From assembly GCA_020746875.1 (NCBI GenBank), contig JAGTJL010000008.1, forward strand, positions 2,542,001 through 2,606,000: a stretch of 64,000 nt of DNA, written 5' to 3'. Shown here piece after piece: positions 11,265 through 24,500 of this stretch. The notes beneath the pieces are model-generated. The model made no database searches. It saw only the letters and a list, made by a program, of their open reading frames with translations, and had not been told where the DNA came from. The stretch is from Rhexocercosporidium sp. MPI-PUGE-AT-0058. Taxonomy: Eukaryota > Ascomycota > Leotiomycetes > Helotiales. The translations under genes were made by a program, and so were the position numbers. Every line of letters begins with the position of its first letter. The first letter of the stretch is position 1.

Positions 11265-14142
11265 ATGGCGGAAGCAGAAGAGGACTTCAGTTCCTTGCCC
11301 TTGCCCGACAGATTTCAACACAAGGTACTATCTCTCACTCCATACCCCGCAGATATGCAAACGGGCTGATGGATTCGTTCCTAGATATGGAAAGTTAGGA
11401 AAGCGGCGTACGAAGATGCGGCCAAACAGTTCGAAATCACCCCAGATGAGCACGATCCCGCGTTCCGCCCGTTCCTACAAGACCCTGGACTATGGAAGGG
11501 AGCGGTGGCAGATTCCAACGTTGCGGCACAACAGGACGGTATTGCGGCATTATGCGCATTCTTGAAATTCGGTGGGCGTGAAGGTTGCACGAGGTATGCT
11601 ATAGTCTAGAGAGACCAGGAGAAAAACAGAGCGAAGGGTCCTGACAACCTTCCAGAACAAGAAGTCATACGATATCAGCGTTAGTAGAGAAGGGCCTATC
11701 ATCTACGAGAGCGGCAACGAAAGCATCCGCACTCGAAGCTATCTTACTGTACATCGAATTAGATACGCCAGGACCGGTGATCGAAGATCTTCTGCCAGCT
11801 GTTGCACATAAACAACCCAAGATTATTGCGGCAACACTAGCAGCCCTGACAGCGATATTCCACAGCTATGGCTGCAAAACTATCGATCCAAAGCCAGTCC
11901 TCAAGATTCTACCCAAGGCCTTCGGTCATGCGGACAAAAACGTTCGTGCTGAGGCAACCAACTTGGCCGTGGAGTTTTACAGGTGGCTTAGAGAAGCCAT
12001 GAAGCCTATGTTTTGGGGAGATTTGAAGCCCACACAACAAACGGATATGGAAGCATCTTTCGAGAAGATTAAGTCAGAACCAGCACCAAAGCAGGAACGA
12101 TTTCTACGATCACAGCAAGCGGCAATGTCCCGAGCCCCTCCTCCAGGTGCAGCGGCGGCCGAGGAAGATGAATTGGAGGAAGAGCCTGTTGAGATTGATG
12201 CTTTTGACCTGGCTGAACCTCAAGATGTCTTGTCCAAAGTTCCAGCAGATTTTTCGGATCAACTGGCCTCGACCAAATGGAAAGAGCGAAAAGATGCCCT
12301 GGAAGCTCTGTTTACAGCATTGAATGTGCCGCGGATCAAGGACGGCGACTTCGGTGAGGTAGCTCGAGGGCTTGCTAAGTCTATGAAAGATGCAAATATT
12401 GCTGTTGTCACCCAAGCAGCACAATGTACCGAGGTATTGGCCAAGGGTATGAGGAAGCCATTCAGCAAATACCGTTCCATCATCATGGGTCCTATCATGG
12501 AGAGAATGAAAGAGAAGAAAGCTTCGGTTCAGGATGCTCTCGGAGCTGCACTGGATCAAGTCTTCCTGGCAACCAGCTTGACAGACTGTCTTGAGGAAAC
12601 CCTTGGATTTCTGGCCCACAAGAACCCCCAGGTCAAAGAAGGAACCATGAAGTTCCTTGTCAGAGCCCTCAGAACTACTCGAGAGGCACCCTCAAAGGCC
12701 GAGGTAGCTTCGATTGTGGAATCTGCGAAGAAACTTCTTTCGGAATCTGGTGAAGTTCTTCGATCTGGTGGAGCTGAGATCCTTGGGACTGTAATGAAGA
12801 TCATGGGCGAGCGAGCCATGGGACCACATCTGGAGGGACTGGACGATATCCGCAAGGTCAAGATTAAGGAATTCTATGAGACAGCTGAAGTCAAGGCGAA
12901 AGACAAGCCGAAGCCTCCACCACAGGCGGCTCCTCGAGCTGCACCTGCAGCAGCTGCACCACGAAAGGTTGTTGGGAAGAAGCCGGCAGCTAAGAAGCCA
13001 GCACCGCCTCCCAGCCAATATGCTCAAGAAGCTGCACCTTTGGCACCTCAGCCCACAGCAAGAAGCATTCCCGGCTCGAAACTCGGCGGGCCTCCGAAAT
13101 CTGGTCTCGCTACTCCAGCTGGTGGATTGAAGGCACCTATGAAGAGGACATTAGCTGGCCCTGGTGGAGCACCCGCTCCTAATCTTGCATCTCCACGCCG
13201 TCCTATTTCACAAGCACCTCCTCCCATGGAAGAAGAAGCACCACCCCCACCTAGGATTGGGTTAGGACGAGGCTTGGCTGGTCGCTCTCTTGCAGCCAAA
13301 GCACCAGCTCTCAATGCGGTACCCCCTCCAGCATCCCCCCCACCAAACTCTGGCATGACCGCTGTTGAGCGAGCCGAGCTTGAAGAACTACGACTTGACA
13401 AAGACCGACTCCTTCGCCAATGTGACGATCTTCGCCAAGACAAGTCAAGATTGAACTCGGAGGTTCAAGAATTGAAGAATCAAAATGCTCAATTAATCGA
13501 GGATCACACACGAGATGTCCTCTCCATCAAGGCTAAGGAAACCCAGCTCGTTAGAGCCAGATCAGACTGCGAAGCTGCTGAAGCCATGTGTGGACAACTG
13601 AGAAGGGAAATGGAAAGACTAAAGCGAGCACTTACCAGTGCTGAGCGAGTCAACAGTCCACCCGCAATCTCAAGTCCGACTCGAGATGGGAGTTCCGATG
13701 AAGCTGGCATATACCGTGATACGGGGATGTACGGCGGTCAAGATAATGGTCGACCTGCCTACAACTCTCGTGCACGCATGTCGTTCAACTCTGCACTCAG
13801 CGAGGAGAAGGAGAATACCGTTGATGCATATGCTCCTCAGTATGGTCGTAGCAAGTTGAGTCCGGATCTAGGACGAAATGGACGAACCAGTGCTGCAAGT
13901 GGTAGTGGCGGGCGGAACAGCCCTGCTCCACCATCATATCAGAGTACGCGTATGAGTAGAGACACGAGTGCAGACGGTTCCAAAGGTGATGGCAACGGAG
14001 TGGAAAGTTGGAAAAGAGCAGCAGAAGTGACCAGCGCCCTCAAGGCAAAGATTGAGCAAATGAAGGCAAGTTTCCCGGTCCCCATCACTTGAGCCCCAAC
14101 TAACCCGTTCAACAGGCAAGACAAGGTCTCTCACGACAGTAA
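11265..14142 (+). CDS. STU2: Stu2/Alp14/XMAP215-type TOG-domain microtubule polymerase, 4 exons
   Basis: Exons 11265-11324, 11385-11593, 11656-14065 and 14116-14142 give 901 aa. Exon joins restore FQHK/IWKVRKAAYEDA and GREGCTR/TRSHTISAL, the conserved opening of TOG1. TOG1 covers about residues 10-240 and TOG2 about 284-500 (WKERKDALEALF). A basic Pro/Ala/Lys-rich linker (505-640) follows, then a coiled coil (about 655-748). This is the two-TOG, coiled-coil plan of fungal members, which dimerise and promote tubulin addition at plus ends and kinetochores. The last intron (14066-14115) would use a GC donor (AAG/GCAAGT) with a CTAAC branch site and CAG acceptor; splicing ends the protein KARQGLSRQ. 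Without splicing it ends KASFPVPIT at 14092, with the same total length. Confidence 0.88.
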
Positions 14143-14880
14143 AGATACCCTGTATATTTGGCGAAGAACGAACCGGCTTCTGGGTACTTTCGAATGAGCA
14201 TTCTTCGGCGAAGGGGGCATGGCATCGGTGTTTGCTTCTTGCTTTTCTCTCTCCGACTTTTTCTTGGGATTTCTTGTATTCATCGAGAGATCCGTTCTTC
14301 CTCTCTCTTGTGTGTACTTGGGGCATGGGTTCAATGGCAATGGTGCGGACTGTAATGGGATAGGATGGATAGGATTACAACTTAAGTATGATTGACGCGT
14401 GACGGTTTTTATGTCGTGTTACATTTTCCCCGGCCTCCCTCTCTTCAGCGAGGGGGAGGGAGAGCAGAGTTGGAGTTGGTCTTGTGCACGCGGTTATAGA
14501 TGCATGGTACTCTTCTAATAATACAAATTCTCACATCCTATTACTAGTCTGTGTATATATGATCTTGCCAACACTCTATGCACTAGCTTCTATTCCTTTA
14601 CCCTTTACCTAATATCCATTGGTCTGAAATACTGAAACAGATCCCCGTTGTAATTATAATTATTAATTCCTGGTCCCTACCGACCTTCTCTCTCCAACCA
14701 TCTTGTCCCGTCCTATACTCGATTCCCTCCCTGGCTTCTCAATTCTCCCTTTCTCTCGTCCATCAACCGAGAGATCAAAACATACCCCTCCTGTCTTAAA
14801 TTATCTCTAAAGCTATCCCGTCCTGTCGTGCAACGAGGGCTTGGTTATCTCTATAGTACAGCAGAGCACAGTGCAGTACG

Positions 14881-14906
14881 GTGTCGGTGTCGGTGTCGGT
14901 GTCGGT
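14881..14906. repeat. (GTGTCG)n microsatellite
   Basis: About four copies of the hexamer GTGTCG, ending in GTATC. Confidence 0.85.
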
Positions 14907-15158
14907 ATCAGTTAGGTGTTGAATGGCCTTCGGCCCGCTACATCACTCACCATCCAAGTTCCCTGCTCGCATGGCATTGCATGTTGCATGTTGCAGGTCG
15001 CATGTTGCGGGTTAGAGGATGCGGAATTGGTGAGGTCGTGTATACATACTCGAGTGCTTGCATTTGGTGTTACGGGGTACAAGGGAAGGGAAGAGTGAGG
15101 GGTGTAGAGTTGGGGTTGGGGTTGGGGGGAGTAGGAAATGTTTTATTGTTGGGGAGAG

Positions 15159-15186
15159 GGGGGGAGGGGGAGGGGGAGGGGGAGAT
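15159..15186. repeat. Homopurine G/A tract
   Basis: GGGGGA-type units in tandem. The strand asymmetry produces spurious Pro-rich ORFs on the other strand. Confidence 0.7.
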
Positions 15187-18100
15187 GATGGGGTTTGATT
15201 GTTGAGTGTAGGAGATGGGGGATGTGGATTTGTTGCTCTGTGTGACTTTGCTGGATAGATTAGAGGGATGGGGGAAAGGCAGGCTCGCATTGCAGTTCTG
15301 AGAGGAAGGGACTTCAAAAGCGGGGGATTGAGGGGAGGAAACAGAAGCACAGGGTTGACTGGGCGATGGGACTGGATATCTCAACATAATGGCTTCTTGT
15401 TTCTGCATTTTTTTATCTGCTGTCCTTGTGGCATGCAATAAGAACTTGCTATCCCACAACGACATGTTGTGTATTATCTGCAAAGTAAGGAAGGTTTAAA
15501 GTTGTACTCTTGCTAGTATGTAAGATAGAAGATTGATAGATAGATAGAAACACAGGGCTGGAATTATGTTGTTTTGGGCAGGTGGAGCCGCATGAATCAA
15601 ACCCAGCGTCTCAGCCTTTGTCCCCAAAATCCTTTAAATAGATGTTAATCCATATGTAAATCGCACTCCAAACCCAGGACCAAAACTCAAATCCAAAGAT
15701 ATCCAAGTTTATCCTAAATCCTGAATCTTGATACACACTCGGTTCGATACCGAATCCTGGACCTTGGGATCCAAGCTGGGCATCTTACCTGTCTTCCTTC
15801 CCGTTGCTTATTGTCGTCGACACGGCACGGCTCGTTACAAGCGTGCTGCGTGCCGCGCACTTGCTGGGGAACAATGGCACAGTGCAGTCGGTAGTGCTGA
15901 TTGTTCATATGGGGTAGGCTTCGGGGTATGGAACTTCTGGTATAGGGGGGCGAAGGGAATCGTTCTGAGTGGAGGAGAGTACGATTATTGTTCACCGGTT
16001 TTGGGGGATGGCTGAGGATGGAGGGGTAGGGTTGTACCGTACATAGTAATGATTTAAATTGATTTTAGCGTGGTTACACTGGTGAGATCATGAATTGAGG
16101 AAGAGGAAGGGAAGCATATTTGCTTTGGATTTTTCTAGTTTTAGTAGGGTGAAAATGCGATACAGTGACGGGATATGTGGAAGATGTAGAAAGAAGATTA
16201 ATCAGAAGGTGGGAGATAGAGTAAGTGCTGATAGGCTAGTGGAAGAAAGGGACCGGTTACTTACATGCTCCTGTGGGTTTCTACTTTTATTTTCCTGCCA
16301 ATACTTCGACACTCCTTCCTCTATCCACAGATTTGCGACCTTCCTCCGAAGTGAAATATGCTAGGGAGTCGGGAAGGCGTCGAATGGCTTTTCGGACCGG
16401 CATTTGGCACCTGATTAGGGAAATATCGTGTCACCACTGGCTTTCCATTCCTTGTCTCGAGAGAAATCCTTTATGACTGGGTTCTAGTAACTTTTACAGC
16501 AAAGTTCTGAAGTTCTCTCAATCGCTTTCCAATGTTCCTAACCAAGACCGCCAAGCAAGCCATTACTTGAAACATATTTTCCCTTTTGACGTCGTCGTAA
16601 ATCTAGTACCAAACTTCTGTAACTGCTACACGCCAGATCATCCTCTCCCGGGACCCAGACCCATCGGAACCAACGCCTCTTCATCTGCAAGTGGAAAGTA
16701 ACAAGTCCGGGGAAGACACATCTGCTTCCACCCCATGCCAGCCACGAGACTGACTTTGGGTTTTCTCTATCTAGAAATAAACCCCGAATGCCTATGTATG
16801 CTGTGTAACCTAGATCTAGAACACTCCAGCTGCAGGCGAGCATCTCATGGGCCATGGAACAGCGCTTCCAATTCCAATTGGAGACCGCCAAGTACATGGC
16901 TTGAAAGACACAGCTTCATGAGCTGGGGGCAGATGTTATACGTGCTCTCATAGGGTGGCAACTGGCAAGGTAAAGACCAGATGTGCAGGCACGTTCCGGA
17001 TAGTGACATGTATGCGGGTAGATATGTGTATGTCTCGGGGAATACTTATGCAAAGCAGCATATCTACGAGACAGCGGCTTACGATTGCCTCTGAGGTGCA
17101 GTGAGTCTTTGCCTTGTGACTTCTTTTCGACGCCTCAAGACTAGGTCTGATGGTGAGGGGTACGTAGCAGTACATGAGTTCACACGGTACGGCACGGGAC
17201 GAGAGTCATGTTTCTCTCGTAATGAGTTCGTTCTTCTGACATCGCTCTCCCGCAACTTTGGTCCACATACCACGATCTTAAATAGGGGGTCATGAGAACT
17301 GGAGACTCAATGGAGACTGGCTTAGCTAGTAAACCTTGTTCCTCTATTCCCTTGTCAACAATCCAGATGCGGGTCTTACATACTCACTCCCCCACGCTGA
17401 CTGCCGGAACCCGATGCCCTGGATACAGGACAATGATCAGCTGGCCTCTGAGGACCCAATGGTCTGTTTCAAGATAAAGTTCGCTGAATCAAAAAGGTAG
17501 TTTTGTGGACGATCTTGACTGCGCGATGCGCAGAGATTGCAACCCTCAGATCGAAGCACTGACTCTGACTCCGGCTTTGGATTTGAACTTGTGAAGCTTT
17601 CACAGGGGCCTTAGGGTCTCGGAGGATTTAGATGTATGTACATGAGACATTGCAGTGGTTCCTACTCGAAATATGCATGCTGTATGCACAGCTAACAGTG
17701 CAATATCAATCAATAGTTGCATACGCTGACTGCTTGGCCACGGGATGCCCGATAGAGACTGGCTCGTATATTCATTGGACTACAATTGCACAACACAGGG
17801 CAGGGAATGAGGGGTTATAGAGCATTCTAACTCGTCCAATCCACAGATTTCCATCATGGGAACAGATGCTTACAGGCTGGTTGGTAGGAATCTTATTCGT
17901 CGGGTCTTTTGCCATCCGAGCCCGTTGTGAAATGATAATGCAAGATAGGGCAACGAACTCTCCCAGTGGTGGAATATTTGAGTACCCCACTTGTTCACAG
18001 CCACGAGTGTTTATATGCTGGAGACGAGATGAACTGACCCGGTTGCGAATGCTGCTGATACAACGCGGTGATGGCGGAAGCGGATGCTCAGGCTTGCATG

Positions 18101-21100
18101 ATTGCATGATTGCTAACGCCATTGAATCGCATCATTCACTAGTCTCTGAAGACGCAGTACAGTACGCGCTGAGAAGCTCAAAACAAAGACGGAGTGAAGT
18201 CTCCACTCTGAGCCCTATGAGAAGATAAGTTGAGAAGGCATTACAGTATAGTGTAGTGATACAACAAGACTAAAAAGGCAGAAGACAAGTACAGATGGAA
18301 GCAAGAAATGCATTCATCGCCATCATGGGAGATGACATCAAAGGGCCGAGTGAGCTGTGTTCGGGGAGAACTTAACCCTGGTTGATGCTCTCCCTTCCCT
18401 GGCTAGATATGCTCACCCGCATCTGGTACAACGACGCTTACCACATCACGTATTGCAAAGAATTGCGGTGAAGGAAAGTTCTAGACTTTAAAGCACCCAA
18501 AAGTACGTCATAACTACTCCCTTGTATATCTAAGAAACACGGCCAGAAGAAATGCAAATGCAGTTGGTGGCAAGCAGTTCAAAGAGAGTTCATGCAGAGA
18601 AATGCCCGAGTTGGAACAAACTTGGTAGTGACTATCCTTTCTAGAAGCGTTACGTCGTCGTCAAAGTGGATTGCTGAGGACCTTAATCTCGCCTGAGAAC
18701 CATAAAAGTCTTCTGGATGCAGATCAAACAGCTGATCATAGTTTAACCCCATCCAAGCGCATTGTATGTGTGGAATCCACAAAAAAAGAGCTCAAGCATA
18801 AATAAAGCAGAGACGGACATGCACGCGCATTAAACCACTTAGACGCGATGGCAGGTCAACATGTAAGTCGGACTGGAAGCAGAAGCCCAATTTGCCTCAA
18901 GACTCAACTGATTTAGATGCTGACTGCCGAACGGAATGAGTCCGATAGGAGATTGACGACGTGTGATCAACATGGTTGAGGAGCGTGAAGTGTGGTCTAT
19001 TGAGGAAGGAGCCGAGACGACGCGCGCCGCCGAGGGTATCCGCATCGGCCAGACGACAGGAATATGATCCCAGAGATCTAATGATTCCAAAGAGATCTAA
19101 ATCAAAGCTTCCATCTGGCGAACTACACACTAATCTACGTGTACTTGACCTTTCTTTGGCGGGCGGAATGATATCTCTATCATTGTCAACTTCTCGTCTG
19201 TCGTATAAACATGCAAATATTCGTCCACTCACAATCCACCATTTGCCCGTTACACCATCGAAAAAGCCCACAGCCTTATCTCGGCGGGCAGGAAATTCCA
19301 AGTACCAAGTCAGACGCGAAAGTTGACTCGTCACATTGGTTCATCTCAACAGGGACGCTAAGCGAGGTTGCACGCAAGATTTGCTTTTTATTCCCGTCTG
19401 AGATGCATGAACAACCTGGTTGCTTGCCGTGGAATATCGCACATGAGATATCGTCCATTTGCATGAGAGGTGGCTTTCTTTGAAGCCCCCATATATAATT
19501 TGCTCCTGGTCACATATATGACATCCTAGTCTGCGTTCTCGAGAATTATCCTCTTTGTATCTGCTGCAGATGGAGTTCGCGATAGCGTGGTTGAATAGGC
19601 TTAGTGACTTGTGATAGAAAAGTCGGGATCGCATATCCTGCTCTACTGCACTTTGACAAAGCATCACCTCGTCAAAGATGTTCCAACAAATTTCCTTTCG
19701 GCACATTCGATTTGCAGGTATCGGGGAACGCTGGCCGTACCGATTGCATCTGAGGATGTCATCCCAGGAGACCAGGTTCGTGACACGGGCGTTTTCCAGA
19801 TCCCGATGGTTTGGTCATTGGGTGGGGGTTGTGCTGTGCTGTGTAACCTCATGTTTGTGTAATGCCAATTGCATGCTTTTGCCTGTCTCAAATAGCCAAC
19901 GGGGAAGCAGCGCTCCCGCGGCTATGGCGGTCTCATAGTCAGGTTACAGTGCTTGGCTTTGCCTGGCATCCTTCTAGTTTGTTTTGTTGGAATTTTTATT
20001 GTAGAGCAATAATGCAGCAGCATCGCTTGACATGGGCCATCAACACTCCTTCGCCGAAGCCAATTAACTGCACGCTCCCTGCAAGGAAATATTTCTACCT
20101 GAACATGTTCAAGCAGAAGTACAATTTCGATCCTAAGATGGCCAATACCTGGCATTCCTGATATTTGCCATGGATTCGTATCCGCTGTCCAAGCCGGATC
20201 CGGGTTCTCGGGACTTGTGTGACCATTTTCGAAGCAGGCGGCTTCCTGCAGGAGATGAATCTTCGTTTTCCCGAGATCCCGCTGCATGTAGTTGCCCATG
20301 TATGGACCCTGTTGTGATACTCAAGATGAATTGAGACCGTTGTTTCTAAGACTGTTGCGGCGGTCGAGGCGCACCAGTCGGTATGGTGCTCCTGGTGAGC
20401 CAAATCGAGAGGCGTCGAGGAGAACCTGGTCGGTGATACACTGTACTGCCACACATTCATCTTGATAGGACAGAATAGAATAGAACAGAACGTCCAACCC
20501 ACTCGCAACATGAAATATGTAACAGAGTGATAATACAATGCAATGGATTCATGAACCTACGATCCAATGGTGATACTCCTGCGCCGTGGATCGAGCCAGT
20601 TCAGAGAGGCAAACCAAAAAGTAACCCCACGTGCATCCCATGCCATCAAGCAAACACCAAATCCTGAACCTGAACACCCCCATTCCAAAACCAGACAGAA
20701 CTCCCCAGCACATGTGACGCCGTTGTCCTCTAGTTGTGCTTTCATGCTTGTAACCGGTAACCAGTACACCCATATTTGACTTTTGCTCCACTCGCATATG
20801 TCCAGGACTCCAAAGTATCTTGTCCTATCCTACCCTATGCTATGCACTCGCGGTTCCCCCCACTCTCTGTTTGGATTCGAGCGTTCTTGGTTTGATAGTT
20901 CATCCAGCTTGGCTCTATTGCTGGAGCTCGACAGTCCCCTGGAGCAAGAAAGAGTTAGTGATGCATGTTCGGCAAAAGTGGAAATGGACAGGAAGGTAGA
21001 CGAACCACAGCGTTCATCTAATCTAAGAAAACTCGTCAGCAGTGCATCATACTAACAAAACTAATGTGGTTGTGACAACTCACCTAAACTCGACAGCTAC

Positions 21101-21545
21101 CACGGCAGGTGGACACCGCCTATGTGTCGTCTCGTAATTGGTACACCATGCTCGGACTGTATAGCGGCGATGACCACACCGAAACTCGACTTGTGTGTAA
21201 TCGCACATTTTTCAAGTTTTCAGGGCGTTATTGAACGAGAGACGTGAAGGCCAGGAAGCCCCGGTTGTGACGTTGGTTGAAAGTGAAGCGGGACGACTTG
21301 GGATGGTTTCTCTTCCAGCGAGAAGGCTCAGACTCGGATCTGTAACTGGAGGTTGGAATTACTTGTCGAGACTGTGATGCAGTATGCGAGGGGATCTGAA
21401 GTGTTCTGCTCCAAGAAAGAAAAGTATCGATCGTTGAAGCCTCGAGAGTCAGAGTGGGTAAGGGGAAGAGTAGAGATAAAGATGTTAACGATGTGGGGTT
21501 TAGAGAAGAGTGCGGACTGCATGCATATAAGCAAAAGCAAGAGGA

Positions 21546-21569
21546 TTGATGGATGGATGGATGGATGGG
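21546..21569. repeat. (GGAT)n microsatellite
   Basis: Five to six tandem GGAT/GATG tetranucleotides. Confidence 0.85.
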
Positions 21570-24500
21570 AGCACTAGATATGTACAAGACATGTACCCCT
21601 CGATCTAGGTAGGGGGGAGGCCCGGTTGCTTCGGCCCCCCACTCGGCGTGAGAGGACAAGGAGGAGGACGTTGTCTCTCTCCGGGGTTGGGCTGGACAAG
21701 ATACTTCAGCGTGTCCAGTCTACTTCCCTCCAGCTGGCACGCACACACGCAGGCGACGTTTTCCCGCAATTTTCCAGTATACTGAATTGCAGGGGCTAGA
21801 ACCAGACCTTTGACTGCGAAAAGAGAATGCCCCGACTTGGATTGGGGGGAACCTAGCCCGCTCGAGCTTCCCCCTGGATGGACTTGGAGGCTTTACTGGC
21901 TGCAAGAGAACGTCGCACGTGGAAGCCAGCCCTGGACTTGCTGCGGGTATGAATGAGCATGGGCACCTCGCAGGCTAATGCCAGTCCCCTGGAATCCTCG
22001 TAATGGACGGTACGGTACACAGAGCCTGTCTGAGCCCTGCCCGGCTCTGCTCTGCCTTAAGAAAAGTTGACTGACTGCATCCAGGATTCAAGAACTGGAT
22101 CAACAAACTCGATGACCTCAGTTAGACATCGGGAAGCAAGCTGTGAGTGAGTGAGAGCAGAGTCACGGCTGCAGATATTTAGAGTTCGGTCTCGACCCTA
22201 CGGCCAAGTCGATCATCATCCAGCAGCTGTACCGTATCAATCCTCTGGCCAACTTAAGCCTTCCTCGTCGCCCAAGTGCTGAAAGGGACCGCCAATGGGG
22301 AAGTGGAGATGCCTAGCAATCCCTGACACAGGTGCCCAGCCTACAGGAAATACTCTGAGACTAACGCAAAGATCACCACCACCAGCCCGACGGTTCAGGC
22401 AAGGCTAAATCAAGAGAAACATGCAATGTGCCCAGAATCCCCCGGCTTCAAACTCTGATTGTGAGCGACAAACCAGGAAGACCTTATCTCACGGCATTCC
22501 GAACGCTAAACCGCCTCACGATTCAGATATATCAGAGGTCGAAAAGGTCTAGCACTACACTTATCAAGGTACGCGTTTTGAACAGTGGTTGAGGCCACGA
22601 CCGTCGGGGCTTTTGCCCCGAAGCTCTAACCTAACAAGCATGATCCAGAGGACTTCAGCGCTGGAACCAACCCTGTAAGTTGCTCTTGTTACTTCCCTTA
22701 ACTCAGTGGATTGAAAATGGGGCTTCCACGACCAGGTCAAGGAGATTAATTGGCTCGTCAGATGTCCTCAGAGTGGAGAGGACCCATTTTCAGTCCAGTG
22801 AATAAGGAGTACAGTGCTTCATTCCCGAAATAAGAACCGATCAGCGAATTGCAATTGCAAGCGTGCGGGCCGAGGACGGCACTTGAGAAATACGAAGAGG
22901 CGACGGCGAGTTCACTGCCGTCCAAACCTGCTTTGTTTGATTTGAGGACAGGGACACTTGAGGCTGGATCAGAATGCTCCAAGAAATTCGAGATGTTGGT
23001 ACTCCGTAAACTAGTGGGACCTTATTCTAGCCAAAATGGATGAGCGGAACGGAGGCCGAAAAGAGGCATTATCTCATGGGCGAACCGAACTCAGATCTCG
23101 GTCTCTCCTCGCATGTCGTTGTTGGTATTCGCTGATATTATTGTGATCAATTCATGTGATAGAGATAGCATGCACATACAATCTTGTATCGAAGCTCTGG
23201 AACCGAGCTGACAGATGTATCAGATGTATCAGATGCATATTGCAGCCTTCAAAGCTGCAGACGGGGTGACGACAAATGTCGAATAATTATGTGGAGAGAG
23301 GTGCCGGAGAGTTACCATGTTATCGGTGCTATAGCCCGGGACAAGCCCAACGCTTGTCTCCGCGGCCTGGCTGGCGACCTGTATCTGAAGCCCTTCAGCT
23401 AGATAGGTTCTGGGTTCAAAATTCAAATATCCACGTTATGCCTAAGCAAGCAAATTGCCTGTTTGACTTCCAAGTTGCTAGAGAGCTTCTCTCTGCTTTG
23501 ATTCGCGGCAGTTCAAAGCACCTGGGAGCTTTCTTACCGAGGCTTGTTGTGATGCCGGATCCACCAGTCTGTGGGCGAAATCAATGCGTCTTCTGGAAGG
23601 CTCGTAGAAGCATTTGAGAGACAATCTAAAATCGAACTAACGTCGGCTCTCCCTGCCCTGAAAATAGAGCTCTGGACCTGGCAGAAATAAGTTGCGAGCA
23701 TGTCTGTCTTTGGCTGAATTTCAGTACCCACAATTGTTCAGCTGTAGATGTTTACAGCCCCCGAAGCCATGGGACTAATAGCTCGCATACCAAGGCTATA
23801 TTATTGCCCGCTGAGGGACGCAAAAGTGTCAGCTACTGGACTAACCAGACTAATCATGGCCTTCTACGCCTTCGCGCCTGGATTGCCTTCTTCTTGCGTC
23901 TATACTGACTTGCATGGAATCCTAATTACGACAGTCCAAAAAGCACCCGGAAGCAGGATTAGTTTCCCCAGAAACTCTACTGCAAGCCCATCGTCATTGG
24001 CTTGGAGTCAGGGGTCTGGACAAGGCGTTTCTCAATTCTGATTCGACAGGCAAGGGACCCTGAAATTCGACGTTGAGATGGCCCGAATGATCTTGCCTGA
24101 GACATGTGGTCCCCTTCCCCTGTTATATTGCCTAGCGTTGTGGATGATACAATTGCTCTTGTAGGTCTAGTTCTACATCGTAAGTGTTGCACTGGGCTAT
24201 TGAGCTAATTAGAAGACCCTATCAATTGGACGCATGCGCTCTGAAGGATAGGCTTTGGATTACAAAAGCTGCAATGTCCTAGAAATAAGCTGGACAATCA
24301 AATCAGGGGGGGTCCCACAATCTCGTAGATAGGTTGAGCGTAAAGCTGTTTCGTTATTTCTTGCATACCCTGTGCGAAGAAAACTCGAAGAAGCAGTACC
24401 CCTCAATCCCACGCCACGGAACCCCGTTATTCGTCAGAAACAAAGGATTGAGAATCCGCAACCCAGCAATCAATTAATTACGCATTCGTGCTTCCACGAC

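Noticed and set aside
15735..15760. GGTTCGATACC resembling a tRNA B box
   Set aside because: No A box at the right distance and no acceptor-stem pairing that I could see.
18897..19334. 145-codon minus-strand ORF in the gap
   Set aside because: The opposite strand is open over the same stretch, there is no recognisable motif, and neighbouring frames give no exon continuation.
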